A DNA stretch of 64,000 nucleotides from Bimastos eiseni (GCA_959347315.1 OY365810.1:15928500-15992499); one strand, 5' to 3'. Shown: positions 1 to 11,354, numbered from the stretch's first letter. Made by a program: numbers and translations. Notes: a model not told the origin generated them from the letters alone.

Positions 1-307
1 AATGGGCTCCTAACAGCAACTAGGGCCTGCCATTATTTTTTAAATATTATAAATATTATTATTAATTTAATTCGTTTGCTGGTGATCCATTAAGAAATCT
101 TCTTACTTACTAATTATTTCCATAGTAAGAATAAGACAATTGTCGCTTCAATTGATATGGTAATTATAACTCCGTTTCAGAAGCTATAGCTTGAAATCCA
201 ATACGTCATAGCAGCTAGAAGCCAGGTACGGTGTGTAGGCCTATGATATTTTAAAGGGATGAGTCTTAACTCTTAACTAAGTTAAGAGATTACGTCAAAA
301 ACAATAT
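1..307. other. Non-coding, nothing recognised
   Basis: AT-rich sequence without a convincing reading frame, conserved motif or repeat structure that I can name. It contains the TAGGCCTA-type word that recurs across the window. Confidence 0.5.
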
Positions 308-1187
308 GATTCAATGGCATCAAAATACTGACCGATCGAACTGAACTCAGCAGTGAAGCTGGGGATAACGATGAAGAAAGACCATAGATTAATACTCTTC
401 GGGGAGGGACACATTTTGATCCTCAGAATCCACTCATCGAAAGCAACATCAGTCGGTTAAAATGTTGTATTTTGTGAACTGTAAGGCGTCTCTTGAGTAA
501 GACTCTTTACTCAATGGGCAATGCATGGAAAATTGTCAAGAAGCGCAGATAGTTGAGGGTTCTGTTACATTTTGTCAATTAGTTAACCTACTGTTAATCT
601 TATCGTTTCCAACACAGGTAACAATTCACGACACGAAAAAAGTATAGCTAATAAGGAATTGCAAAACATGTTGCATTAACGATAAATACACAACGGTAAG
701 AGTAAAAACATGGAACCACGTAGATGAAATGACGTAAAAACTTATTGTGTAAAATTGAGCTACGAAACATAGAGAAAGCTTTAAGCATCAAAGCATGGAT
801 GACTAAAACACGGAAAGCCAGGTTATAAGTGCGATTTGATACAGTAAATGGCATCAAAATATTGACATAACGAACTGAACTGAGCGATGAATAGATAACG
901 AAGAAGGACCAGAGCTTGATTAACACTGTTCGGGCGAGGTACACATATTGAATCACAGGATCCAGTCATCGAAAGCAACACTAGCACTTGTGTCGTGTTG
1001 ATAGTCAACCGTTTCATTACATTTAATCAGTTGCTACAATTGGTCTTACCGTTTCAAGAGTAGATAACAAAACACGAGAAATGTATAACTATTAAATGAT
1101 TTTAAAACGTTGCACTAATAACAATAATAATAACACTACTTCAACCATAAGAGTAGAAATGAAATCTAGAAGCTGTAAATGACGTCA
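308..1187. repeat. Two diverged direct copies of a roughly 350-430-bp unit
   Basis: Copy 1 lies at about 308-737 and copy 2 at about 842-1187. Shared landmarks occur in the same order: ATGGCATCAAAATA, CGAACTGAACT, TCATCGAAAGCAACA, a CACGA-AAA-GTATA block, GTTGCA(T/C)TAA, TAAGAGTA and AATGACGT. The copies differ by many substitutions and small indels, so this is an old duplication. It lies directly upstream of the broken polymerase fragment and may belong to the same element. There is no coding potential beyond chance frames. Confidence 0.6.
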
Positions 1188-2075
1188 TTTTGGCTGTCAG
1201 AGAAACTCATTGTAACAAGACTCCTTTTGGGAGACGACCGCTTCGAGTTGCTGTTGAGGAAAGGCGTTTATCCGTATGAGTTCATGACCTGTGCCGAAAG
1301 AATGCTCAAACGAAACTTGCCTGCCCGACAAGGAAGACTTTTTCAGTCGACTGACGGGTGAAATCGTGAGTGATGCGGATTACTCGCATGCACAAAGGGT
1401 TTGGTCAACGTTCAGCATGACTACTACGCGCAAATATCATGACTTGTATTTGGAACCGGACGTACTTCTTCTAGCCGATAATTTCGAGTAATTTTGAAAT
1501 ATGCTCCTCGATTACCCTCAACTAGATCCATTACATTACTTCAGTTCACCAGGTTTGTCGTTCGACGCGTGCTTGAAAATGACTGGCGTAACGCTGGAGC
1601 TGTTGACCGACCTCGATAAATATTTGTTTATCGAAAAGGGCATGCGGGGTGGCGTTTCAGCGATTAGCTGCAGGTTCGCTAGAGCGAACCTCAAGTATCT
1701 AGCCAAAGGATACGACGCGGCGGCTGACCCCAGTTGCATAATGTATCTTCGACTGCAATAATTTGTACGGGTTCGCCATGTCCGCTGAACTTCCGGTTGG
1801 CAACTTCCGTTTGCTAGACCCTGCCGAAGTGGAGAATTTTGATGTGGGTTCGAAATTCGACGATGCTCCGAAAGGGCACATTCTGGAGGTAGATATAGAT
1901 TATCCTCGTCATCTGCACGACGCCCACAACGACTGTCCCTTCGCTCCAGAAAAGATGGTGGTGACTCCGGACATGTCGTCATCGTATCCTCAAAATTTAG
2001 CACAAAATTTGGGGTTCAAGACAAACAGTAACATTAGTAAACTCATCCCTAATTTGATGTCAGAAACGGAGGCTT
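1179..2075 (+). pseudogene. Broken family-B DNA polymerase fragment, Polinton/Maverick-type
   Basis: Pieces in changing forward frames read like a protein-primed family-B DNA polymerase of the kind carried by Polinton/Maverick elements. Visible signatures are a YPYEFM block near 1270, a DLYLEPDVLLLAD block near 1440, SPGLSFDACLKMTGV near 1550, FIEKGMRGGVS near 1630, and a YGFAMS block near 1766 that fits the start of the palm/motif A region. Breaks are a frame change near 1300, stop codons near 1489-1497, and another frame change near 1760. The sequence loses similarity after about 2060, so the later catalytic motifs are absent. No integrase, ATPase or capsid gene is visible nearby. It is a dead fragment. 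The family call rests on remembered family features and is fairly firm; the exact element type is less sure. Confidence 0.75.
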
Positions 2076-2256
2076 GCGTTATTATTTGCTTTAATTATGG
2101 TTTATTTCTTAATTAACACTATCTTGTTCTATTTCTTATTTTTATATCAAATGTTAACGCATTTTTAATTAGTCAAACAGTTTTAATTTTGACTGTCCAT
2201 GCTACTGCTGATGATGTTACTAACTGTATAATGAATTGAATACTGAATAGAATAAA

Positions 2257-2640
2257 TTGAATACTCATAATGCATACAATGAAAACACTCAAGACAGGCA
2301 TTTTATGCCTATCTCCCCATTTGTGCATATCCCGCGACGCCTTAAGTTTTTCGGACATGTCGCACGATCTGAGACTGAGAGCAGCCAGGATGTATGCAAG
2401 AAATTTGCGAGCCATGAGCGCACGACCACCCGCGAAATGGAGGAAACCGTCGGGACAACCAAAGACACTCCTGAAGACGAGCTGTGAAGAATGATCTGAA
2501 CCCCATGAACATCGGCATCAACTCAGGTTGTGGACGAGAACACAAGAGAAGAACGGTTGGCGGCGGACTGTAGAAACAGCTACGCTCCTCTGTGGCGCTC
2601 GCCATTGATGATGATGATGTTGATTCAAGTTATTCAATTA
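2257..2640 (+). mobile_element. LINE 3' end (reverse transcriptase C-terminus), degenerate
   Basis: Forward frames show the usual C-terminal tail of non-LTR retrotransposon ORF2: RRLKFFGHVAR near 2330, an Arg-rich KWRKPSGQPKTLLKT stretch near 2440 in another frame, then NGWRRTVETATLLCGARH ending near 2605. At least one frameshift separates the first two. The copy ends in a short GAT-repeat tail (about 2605-2625), typical of CR1/Rex-like LINE 3' ends. A second copy of the same 3' end lies near 27170-27370. It is not functional. Confidence 0.7.
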
Positions 2641-4633
2641 GGAATTTTTATGTGAATGTCATTTATATGTTACAGAATTTCTAATAATGTGCCTCTTAAA
2701 TATTACCTCGAACGGACTAGGATGGACGGGCCTTTAACTTGGATAGCATTCAAAGAATTCTGCAGAAAGTGGACATCTGTGTATCATTTCTGATCGGTGT
2801 TCGTGTGTTCTGACCCAGATCAGCCTAGTAGATGCCTTTACCATTAACATTTATTAAAATGAATGCCAAAAAGAAAGTATAGGCCCCTATTATGGGCACA
2901 GACATACAGTATATCAGCGTTCATTGTTCATGCAGCATTCATGGTCGACCACTGAGACCAGTCTTCTCCCTCGAGATCGCCAATTCTGATAGCAATGGCC
3001 TTGGCCCACGCCAGTCTATTGTGTGGCGCCTTTTAGCAATGGGACCTTATAATGGCTATAATATAATGTAACATTAGGATGTCGCCAGTGATTTCTATAG
3101 CACCATTATATACTTAGGTCAATCATGTGATAGGCCGAACAGACATTAATAGTACTAGACATTGGAAGTAGGTTACTAAATATTCGTATAGGCCTACCCG
3201 ATATTATTACCATACTTTTATAACTCTAGTATATATGCAATATAACAAATTAACAAGGGACAATTAGATCTATAGATTAGCCACATAATGCATAATAGTC
3301 GTAATAGCGTTATAGCGATGGTTGCAGTTGAGAAGAGCCGCCAACTTGAATTCTCAATGTCTTCTTGTAGATATGCAGGTGTCACCAGAAGTGATGTATA
3401 GACCTCTGCCTGTATTCTAAGTGGGTAACAAAATCAATGTATAAATGGACACTGAAATGCGTTGTCCGAATGCATCAAGAGACTCGCTTATGCCTAAAGG
3501 AATCTTACGGCTATAGGCCAGAACATGTGCTGTGTAACAGCTATGTAGGCCAAATGTGTGTATTTTGCATTTTGTTCAGCGCCACTGTATTACAATGAAC
3601 AAGAATCAGTCGTTGGAGCTGAGCAAATGCGGGTGAAGAACTTTCAAAAAGATCCACATAATATGATAGTGTATACGATTACACATAGTAACATATTATG
3701 TATATATATGTGATATACATACATGTGGTAACGATACATTACGGTATTTTAATTAAATTCAGTCTATCTACGCACTAATTCAAATCAACTAATTATCACC
3801 GCACGCAGTATATTGCACGAACGTACATTTATCAAGTAGCGCGAAGCAGATCACAAGGAATACCCAGACGGAATTAAATCTCGCTAACAGTGACACCTAT
3901 ATACTAATTTATTTATTAGACTCTAATTCGACAGCAGGGTATCAGCATGGTTAATCCTTTGAATCTACTAAGAATGAACAATTATACCTCTGCTCGTGTA
4001 TGGACTGGTATTCTGCCTGCGCTTGGCTTTGGAGTGGCGCTAAAGAAGTGTGACGTTACGGCGGCTGCTGTTACTGTTGTTGCTCGGTCTCGGTTTCCTA
4101 GCCGCAACGCACACGGGGACTGTCAGTTCCGGCAACCTCCTTTTCAAGATGGCGCCGAGTTGCCTCCTAACGCATGATCGGCTCCCGCATTATGGCAGAG
4201 AGGTTTACTGTCAATGTCTGGCGCAAATCTCAACAGTTAGTGTGGCCCTCAACCGACAAATTGACGAACACCACAGAATTTCTCATATTGTATTGTTGGT
4301 CACAACTGCATAGTTCGCAGACACCGGAACTTACACCTACAGTACACTAGTCTGACGTAACTGTGTCCATTCCGCTAGATAAAACTCTAAGCAGACATCG
4401 TGTGTGTGTGAGAGAGATAAGTTTATCTAACGACGCATCCATGACAAGGATGATATGCGTTCTCTCGAACTCTCTTTTTTTCTCGTTCTATATTTAGGCT
4501 CTCTCTTGCACAAGGCACTCTTCGCATATTAGTTTATTCATCACTTATTAGTTTATGAAGCTTCTTAATAGTCTATGCAATCAATTTTTTAATATGTGCT
4601 TCGGACATTATAGGTAAAGAGCCCCCGAAGATA
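2641..4633. other. Non-coding intergenic stretch
   Basis: No gene is supported. Around 3950-4300 the sequence is richer in CpG and contains CAAGATGGCGCC at 4145-4156, which resembles a YY1 promoter site. A leucine-rich frame from 4050 would look like a signal peptide but begins with GTG and has no ATG upstream before a stop, so I do not call it. The rest is AT-rich with no recognised repeat. Confidence 0.4.
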
Positions 4634-4645
4634 AGCGCATGCGCA
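4634..4645. promoter_or_regulatory. Possible NRF-1 site
   Basis: AGCGCATGCGCA is a palindromic match to the NRF-1 consensus (YGCGCAYGCGCR), a common core-promoter element of broadly expressed metazoan genes. It lies about 1.5 kb upstream of the ATG at 6134, so it would require a long 5' leader or a 5' non-coding exon to belong to that gene. Only the motif match supports it. Confidence 0.35.
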
Positions 4646-4847
4646 CTGCTCGGGTCACAGCGCCAGACGATATAGGATATGTATCCTATTTATGGATACG
4701 TTGCTGGACTGGGGGTGATCACACGAGTAGTCGACAGCAGACCCCCTCCAAGGCTTGCAATTTGACCTTTGAGAGCCCACAGAGAAGAGAGGAGCAAGTC
4801 TAATCGATTAACGATAAGGCATGGGGCATATTGGCAGCCGAAGATGA

Positions 4848-5023
<176 letters not shown>

Positions 5024-6133
5024 ACTTTAGGAGAATAAGCTGGTATGCAGCATTTTTAGTCTGTTTTGTCAGGTAGACTTATTCTTGTATATCAATTAAA
5101 CAAGAGCACAAAGGGGCTCTTTGAGAAGAGTGAAAATTCTTATTTAAATAGGTTTGTATGAGATAGCCTACAAATCTGAAGCGAACGATGTGATAGATTG
5201 AAATAAAGAATGAGACATGTAGAGATATGGAAAGAGACGGACGAAGAAGGAGGACATTCGGTGGGCAATAGTTCGCCCACGTATTGGCTCACACTTAGTA
5301 AAAAAGACTTGCCCACTGCCGTTACTCGAAGCGTGACCAACCGGCAGCGCCGGCATGGAGAATCCATCATCCGTGCTCTGAGTAATATTTCAAGTATTCG
5401 CCTAGTCGCATCAATGCGGCGGCCAAGTGTGCGTGAAGGTATGACACAGATCGAGGAGGCATCGTCGCCGTAAGCCGTATATATACAGTTGGCTACAAGT
5501 GATTCGTCTGTTTATGTAGGCTCTCAGTCTTTTCACACCAACTACGGCCGACGCTCGTTGATTTATGTCGTCCTCAGAGCAATCTCCTTTCATAGTTCTA
5601 CATGTACATGAATGACTTGCCTGGTTATCGTTTGTAGCACTCTGAATAGTAGTGTGTGCGACGCGCAGGCATCGGAATGATCTAGAACGGGTGTATTAAG
5701 AGATATGTACCGTTCACTGCGATGAGCGTTTAGTCGTGAAACGAACCTACGGAAAATCAGTTTAAAGTTCAAAATTACAACCGATTTAGAATAATATCTC
5801 GTGACGTTAATATCGATCGACTGCTGAAGAACGGGACAATTGAACAGGCTACTACGATAGTAGGCGTATAAAACTAATTCGTCGATCGTTACACACCGAG
5901 ACTTCGCTTAATAGTAAATGATTAGTACAAAGTGTTCAGAATATTTACTGTGCTACCCAAAGCGTTTGATTTGCACGATTAAAGATCTATTTGTGGATTG
6001 CGCATTCGCTAAAAGACTAAAAGAAGGGCGAGAACTCTTCTCGCGCACAACTTACATACTATAAGACAATCAACAACTGATGAAAGAAGGCTTGTAGAAT
6101 CCATAGACTAATTCTGAACAGTTAGTTACTAAG
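5024..6133. other. Upstream region of the single-exon gene
   Basis: No reading frame is supported. A TATA-like run (GTATATATACAG near 5477-5488) and an A/T-rich stretch near 5865-5875 could lie near a start site. The immediate leader before the ATG at 6134 is A-rich (GTTACTAAGATG). No splice acceptor is obvious close to the ATG. Confidence 0.35.
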
Positions 6134-9100
6134 ATGTCGTCAGGGAGTAATCCTTCGAACCTTCTCCAAGTGCCGAACGCTAGGTCGATGACGAATGGAG
6201 AAGCACGAACCCTAAAGAGACTGGCCAACAGTGGCAAAAACGATTCCGTTAAGTCGACATACTCGCTGTCCGTCTTCCTCGATCCTGATGCGTCGAAGGA
6301 CATGGTGAGACACGAGGAGCTCTGGTATCCGATGGAAGACCCTAGCAGCGCAGACAACCAAGGTCTCGACGGAGCGAACCAGGGTCCACGGACATCGATG
6401 CTCTCAGAGGGGACGGCAGCTGGATCAAGGAAATCGGAGGATAGGTTGATGATGACTCAAGGAAGGAAGGATGAGGAGCGATTGGCGTTCGTATTAGACC
6501 AAACGGAGAACTACCGTCAGAACGAAGAGCTCATGAGAAACGAAGGTTGGTCTAATCTAGCGTCAACAACTGCTTCGAGGTCTGTACACAAGGAATCCCG
6601 ATCGGGTAATGAAAGCGGAAAAGACATAGAAAGCCATTTCAATAGGAACACGGTCGTTCTAGGGATGCAGTCCGGAGCAGGAGGAAGAGGAAGAGAAAGC
6701 GAAGGAGGAGGAAGAGGAGCAGATGGTGGAAGAAAAGAGGAAGATTATGAAGATGGAGGAGAGATAGGAGGACGTAGAGAGACACGAGGAGGGACAGGAA
6801 CAAGAGAAGACATGGGACATAGTGTTCGTCGATGGTCGACGGAAGGAGATCTACAAAGGGCATCTGGAACACAGGATACAGAAGACGAGGAATATGGGGA
6901 AGAAGATGCGGAACAGGAGAAATTTTCACGGATTAGATCACAGATCGGAGCTTCTTCCAGAGCATCGCCGCCTAGACGCGGCGTCAGCGCCACTTCGGAT
7001 TCAGCAGGTGAAGAAGAAGCCGATGGCTATTCGACTAGATTAGAGGAAAGGTCAGATTCTGGTCATGTGCGCAACGTGTCGGGTACAGCAGAAAATAATC
7101 GTGACGCCGAGTTCAGTGGCTCATATTCAGCGGCCGATGTAGATGAATCCGTTACATATAGCAGTGCAATGCAGCCAAGGACGACCGTTGGTCTGTCACG
7201 CAATCGATCTGGACCGACCAGCTTCACGGATGATGGCAGGCCTTTGAATGCAGTCAACTATGACAAATCATCGATTCGGATGACGGCACAAGGGAGAAAT
7301 GCAGTTGATGAAGATGATTTGACTCTAACGGAGGGAAGTGACGAAGGAGAGGCAGAGAAATCGTACCACAGAGAGCCCATTCGTCAAAGGCCAAGGCTAA
7401 GTCGTGCAATGCAAGTGGATGGAGACTCCCGAGGAATTGACAACCAAGTATCTCATAACGGAACCACTTCTGGCATGAATTCTATTCCCAGAAACAGTTT
7501 GACAGTCCATTCAGAAGGAGAGTTGGCTAATGATTCCCACGAAAGACGAAGCGCATTTGGGTTTGGACGCGAGGGAATTCAAAGGACGACAACTCAGAGT
7601 GAAGATGAAATTGGAAGAGTAAGTATACCGAGCTCTCAGACGTACAGAGGAGAACCCAACATCCGAAGACCAGGCCAAGAAGTATCGTCACGGGACGATA
7701 GGAATAATAGGAACATTTCGAGCGGTACGCTGAATAGACGTAATGATCCAAGTACACAAACCTACAACAATCAACGGAGGATGCAAGATGGTTCTTCTGA
7801 AGGCGAGGCGGATGGCCTACGACAAAGTGGAAGACAGGCCACTCCTGTGAATAGAGTGATCACTCCAAGCTCCACAAGCCACACTGGACGCGAAAGAGCT
7901 AGCAAGCATTCAACTTCTGACGAAGATGTCGTTAGAACGAGAAGTAATCAGCCACTGCAAGGAGTTCCAACATCCAGAGGTAATGATTCCGCCTCTAACG
8001 GTGTTGGCAGCGCACCAATCACAAGTCGGAGTCTAACATCGGAAGAAGAGGAACCATTGAACGGCTCGGGTCTTCGTCACAACAGACCACCAGGCTGGTT
8101 CTCCAATTCCACCAGACCACGTGACGTGGGTCAGTATCAGCCTCGTCCTGCTGAGAGGAAATCATTACCAGCGACTGCTGATTCCTTGTCTTCGACCGAA
8201 TACTCTTCTCCAAGAGAGCCACACTCGCCGAACAATTACCAACCAAGAGCTGCGAATGCAAGAGGCAGAAGAGGAATCGACACAGACAGTTTGTCAGCCT
8301 CCGATGACAGCCGTAGACTGAACCACAGATCCAACGGAAACACACCCACCAGAAGAGTGTACAAGGATAAAGGGTACTCTGCATACGGCGCGGTCAGTCC
8401 AGACGTTCAGCCGAGGTCAGGAACCTTGGCGAATGGCAGATACAACGGATCCACTCCCTCCAACCTCATGCATCATCAACCGCAGCACAGAAAACCTTCA
8501 GCCAATCAGACGACGAGCTATTCCGATGAGTCAGACAACGACGACAGGGATTCGAGAAGTCATCAGCAATTTGTGCTCTACTTCCCAAGCGAAGCTGAGG
8601 ATCCGGAAGAAACTGAGAAGTCAATGCGAAAGACAACAGTGAGGAAGACGACGACGACGCCAGTGACAGGGGTAGTGAGGATCGCCCCACAGCCGTCGTC
8701 CGGTGAAGTCGTGCGCGAAGCGACCACCAGAACCGTGAAGACAACACCAGTGATCGGAGTCGTCAGCATTCCAGAGGCTGAGCCGATACACTCCTCCCGA
8801 GTCGTTGCTCCCCCTGAGAGGAACCGAACCCCAATCGTTGGGCTGATCAGCGTCAGTCGTTCACCGTCTCCGGAAAGAACGAAGACCCCTATCGTCGGAC
8901 TGATTAGTGTGCCTCCGACCCAATCGCACGCCCTGGCCCACACTCCAAGAACGCATCAACCGATCACTGGACTCGTAAGCGTTTCCAACGGCAACCAGTT
9001 TGTGCAGGGGCGTCGCTCTAACACTCCATCAAATCGGCTGACACCGGATTTCAACAATAACATAAACGCCTACCCTGGAAAGTTCCGGACAGACCTGGTG

Positions 9101-9895
9101 TCCAGTTCTGTCATTGAGACCTATCCCGCTCCTGAAACCCAATCAGAGATCGTCGGCATCGATCCTGAGCTGAGGCGTGCTCGAAAGACTGGATCCAACC
9201 AATATTCGATAACAATGAACCTACGTCCGGTCGTTGGCGACTCCTCTGAGCTCGGGTACGAAGTGTACGATACGGCAGTTGGAAGGGCCACGCCGATCTC
9301 AATGGACCGACATTGGATGAATGGATCGACGGCTGACTGGAGGTATTCAGAGGGTATTGACGGGTCCTACTTCAGGTCTCCCTCAGTGGGCCCACCAATG
9401 GGTACTCTCAGGTCTCAGCAGAGCGGTGTAAGAACGCCAAACAGCCAGATAGGATTTGTGGCGAGGAGGAGTGGTTCTTCAATCTCCAAACTTAATCCGG
9501 TGTCTTATCCTACCAGTAAGCAGGGAAGAATGATCAGTCTTGGCGGAAGACAGGTCTACGAAATTCCGAGGTCTTCTGTTGGAACGATAGATGGAAGGCG
9601 TAGTCTGAGTCGACTGGGTCCCCAGTATCCTCGCAATACGTTACTCCAGGTTCAGCCCATACGTCAGACAGTTATAAGCGGCCCTCGGCGTCTGTCGAGT
9701 GACGCCGCAGAACTTCCCGGATACAACCAACAGTTTCTGGGCGCAGGAAGAGGCAGGCAAAAGAGGCTTTCGAGCACGATGTCGTCAGTCTTCCTGAGTC
9801 CTACAATCGAAAGACGCTGCAATCTCAACGCTGCTGCTTATGGTCCGTCTCCGTTCAGAGACGATACGTTCTACCGAGAAGGACGGTTCCATTGA
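6134..9895 (+). CDS. Large Ser/Arg/Glu-rich disordered protein of unknown family (single exon)
   Basis: An uninterrupted 1253-codon frame opens with ATG at 6134 (context TAAGATGTCG) and ends in TGA at 9893-9895. At this length and base composition it is very unlikely to be chance. I do not recognise the protein. There is no signal peptide or membrane segment. Composition is dominated by Ser, Arg, Glu, Gly, Asn and Thr, so most of it should be disordered. Residues about 175-270 are Gly/Arg/Glu-rich. Acidic-Ser clusters such as SDEGEAE, SSEGEAD, TSDEDV and TSEEEE recur through the first two-thirds and look like CK2 sites. Near residues 840-950 a short motif recurs five times at roughly 18-30-residue spacing: TPVTGVVRI, TPVIGVVSI, TPIVGLISV (twice) and QPITGLVSV. 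The C-terminal 250 residues are less repetitive (for example NLRPVVGDSSELGYEVYD) and may hold a small domain. A cytoskeletal or scaffold role is possible but is a guess. Absence of introns is unusual beside the intron-rich neighbours. Confidence 0.85.
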   Translation: MSSGSNPSNLLQVPNARSMTNGEARTLKRLANSGKNDSVKSTYSLSVFLDPDASKDMVRHEELWYPMEDPSSADNQGLDGANQGPRTSMLSEGTAAGSRKSEDRLMMTQGRKDEERLAFVLDQTENYRQNEELMRNEGWSNLASTTASRSVHKESRSGNESGKDIESHFNRNTVVLGMQSGAGGRGRESEGGGRGADGGRKEEDYEDGGEIGGRRETRGGTGTREDMGHSVRRWSTEGDLQRASGTQDTEDEEYGEEDAEQEKFSRIRSQIGASSRASPPRRGVSATSDSAGEEEADGYSTRLEERSDSGHVRNVSGTAENNRDAEFSGSYSAADVDESVTYSSAMQPRTTVGLSRNRSGPTSFTDDGRPLNAVNYDKSSIRMTAQGRNAVDEDDLTLTEGSDEGEAEKSYHREPIRQRPRLSRAMQVDGDSRGIDNQVSHNGTTSGMNSIPRNSLTVHSEGELANDSHERRSAFGFGREGIQRTTTQSEDEIGRVSIPSSQTYRGEPNIRRPGQEVSSRDDRNNRNISSGTLNRRNDPSTQTYNNQRRMQDGSSEGEADGLRQSGRQATPVNRVITPSSTSHTGRERASKHSTSDEDVVRTRSNQPLQGVPTSRGNDSASNGVGSAPITSRSLTSEEEEPLNGSGLRHNRPPGWFSNSTRPRDVGQYQPRPAERKSLPATADSLSSTEYSSPREPHSPNNYQPRAANARGRRGIDTDSLSASDDSRRLNHRSNGNTPTRRVYKDKGYSAYGAVSPDVQPRSGTLANGRYNGSTPSNLMHHQPQHRKPSANQTTSYSDESDNDDRDSRSHQQFVLYFPSEAEDPEETEKSMRKTTVRKTTTTPVTGVVRIAPQPSSGEVVREATTRTVKTTPVIGVVSIPEAEPIHSSRVVAPPERNRTPIVGLISVSRSPSPERTKTPIVGLISVPPTQSHALAHTPRTHQPITGLVSVSNGNQFVQGRRSNTPSNRLTPDFNNNINAYPGKFRTDLVSSSVIETYPAPETQSEIVGIDPELRRARKTGSNQYSITMNLRPVVGDSSELGYEVYDTAVGRATPISMDRHWMNGSTADWRYSEGIDGSYFRSPSVGPPMGTLRSQQSGVRTPNSQIGFVARRSGSSISKLNPVSYPTSKQGRMISLGGRQVYEIPRSSVGTIDGRRSLSRLGPQYPRNTLLQVQPIRQTVISGPRRLSSDAAELPGYNQQFLGAGRGRQKRLSSTMSSVFLSPTIERRCNLNAAAYGPSPFRDDTFYREGRFH

Positions 9896-10532
9896 GCTCG
9901 CAAAGACAGCCCGGCGACTGCATTGAACATGATCCTCCACAGATGGCACGAGGACGTTTCGCGACTCACGTGGTCTATTGGACCAAAATTCGGTCTGGAT
10001 CAGCATCTCAGTCAGTTCAAACCTGAGCAGGAGATGACTTGTCAAAAAGATATTTCGAACGAGGTTTATCTCCATCAGTCTTCCAATCTTCACACGTTCG
10101 AGTCATTAAAAGTTTTGTAAAACAGCGGAGATAACTTACTCATTAGGCCTACAACTATGAAAGTTCCAAATATGCAGAAAGCTATTTGGAGACTGTGAGA
10201 TTAAGTATTTTATTTAACCATCCACATATGGTTGTGTGGCACGATAAATTTTAGATTCATAGATGCAGCTGCTTATTACAGGAAATAACAATTAATGCCA
10301 GATTTTTGCTCTAGCTTCGTTCAGTCCCGATAAATGTTTTCCGATTCTGAAGTTGATCGAAATGTCGTTGAAATGTGTTTAGATGTGCCTGCTGTCCGGT
10401 GTAACTTCGAGACCAATTGTTGCAATATGTGCAGCATGGGTTTACGATAAAAGTTAAAAGTTATGTTTACATATCGGTAACAGTCGTATATTACATTTAT
10501 TCGTGGTCAAATTTTGCGAGTGTGTGCTTTTA
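9896..10532. other. 3' flank of the single-exon gene
   Basis: Probable 3' untranslated and downstream sequence. No AATAAA is seen before the MITE; the first clear one on the plus strand, at 10641-10646, lies inside it. No other feature is supported. Confidence 0.4.
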
Positions 10533-11354
10533 GGGGCCGTTCACATATTATATAACGCTCAAGGGGTAGGTGGGTGGGTTCCGGTTTTGTTAGTGTTATA
10601 TTGTGTAGGGTGGGGGACTAGGTTGAAGGTTTTGTTATATAATAAACTTTTTTCAGCTTATGCTATTTTGCCTGTTTGCCTGCCAATTGGAAATTCCATG
10701 CACAACGGACCTTCATTGTTTAATCGAAGTTCACAATACGTTGTGAACCAAAACTAGCACCATTAGCTGCCACCTGGTGAATTGATTTGACTTCTTAGTT
10801 ATTATTTTATAAATCCACTTTGAACAATTTGCTGTTTACAATTTTAACAATATCATGTGCATAGCTCTAAAATTCAATTCTGTGTGCTTTGTTTTGATTC
10901 TGGTTTAAATTAAAATTAATTCACTTGAAATAATTATTTTGGTAGGTATTATCATGATGTTTGATTTCATTTTTTATGGTATGTGTAAATAGTTTATGTT
11001 TGCTTAATATAATACCCAATTGCAGTTGTAGTACGCACTCTGTATACATCATACGCTATTAAATAGGTAGAGTTGTACTGCGAACTTATCGATAAATACC
11101 TGATAGCTCAGTATTAAACCAATCCATTCTGTGTGTTACTATAATGCTCATTTCTAGTGCAAAACAGGAGGGAAACTAAAATGGTGTTTTTAATTAGTAT
11201 GTACGTCACTACCATGTATTATCATGCTGTATTATAGTAGGCTTACATGTAGATACATGGTGACAATCGTCGAATACCCAATTAGTTACCGTAATTAATA
11301 CAAGTGAATTTTAGTGCCACTACCTCTTTCGTTATATAATATGTGAACGGCCCC
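10533..11354. mobile_element. PIF/Harbinger-like MITE with TTA target duplication
   Basis: The left end GGGGCCGTTCACATATTATA is mirrored exactly at the right end (inverted at 11330-11354), and the terminal inverted repeat runs about 25 bp to TATAACG. Both outer flanks are TTA (10530-10532 and 11355-11357), the 3-bp TWA duplication typical of PIF/Harbinger. The 822-bp interior has no transposase frame, so it is non-autonomous. Sub-terminal G-rich tracts resemble those of the elements at 17553-18463 and 27602-28085. It contains AATAAA at 10641 and could supply a poly(A) signal to the upstream gene. Confidence 0.8.

Noticed and set aside
4050..4313. Leucine-rich frame that looks like a signal peptide (LRRLLLLLLLGLGFLAA)
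   Set aside because: It begins with GTG, has a stop just upstream and no ATG, no splice acceptor is evident, and the rest of the frame has no motif.
6070..9302. Several antisense frames inside the large single-exon gene
   Set aside because: Shadows of the 1253-codon frame caused by its codon composition.
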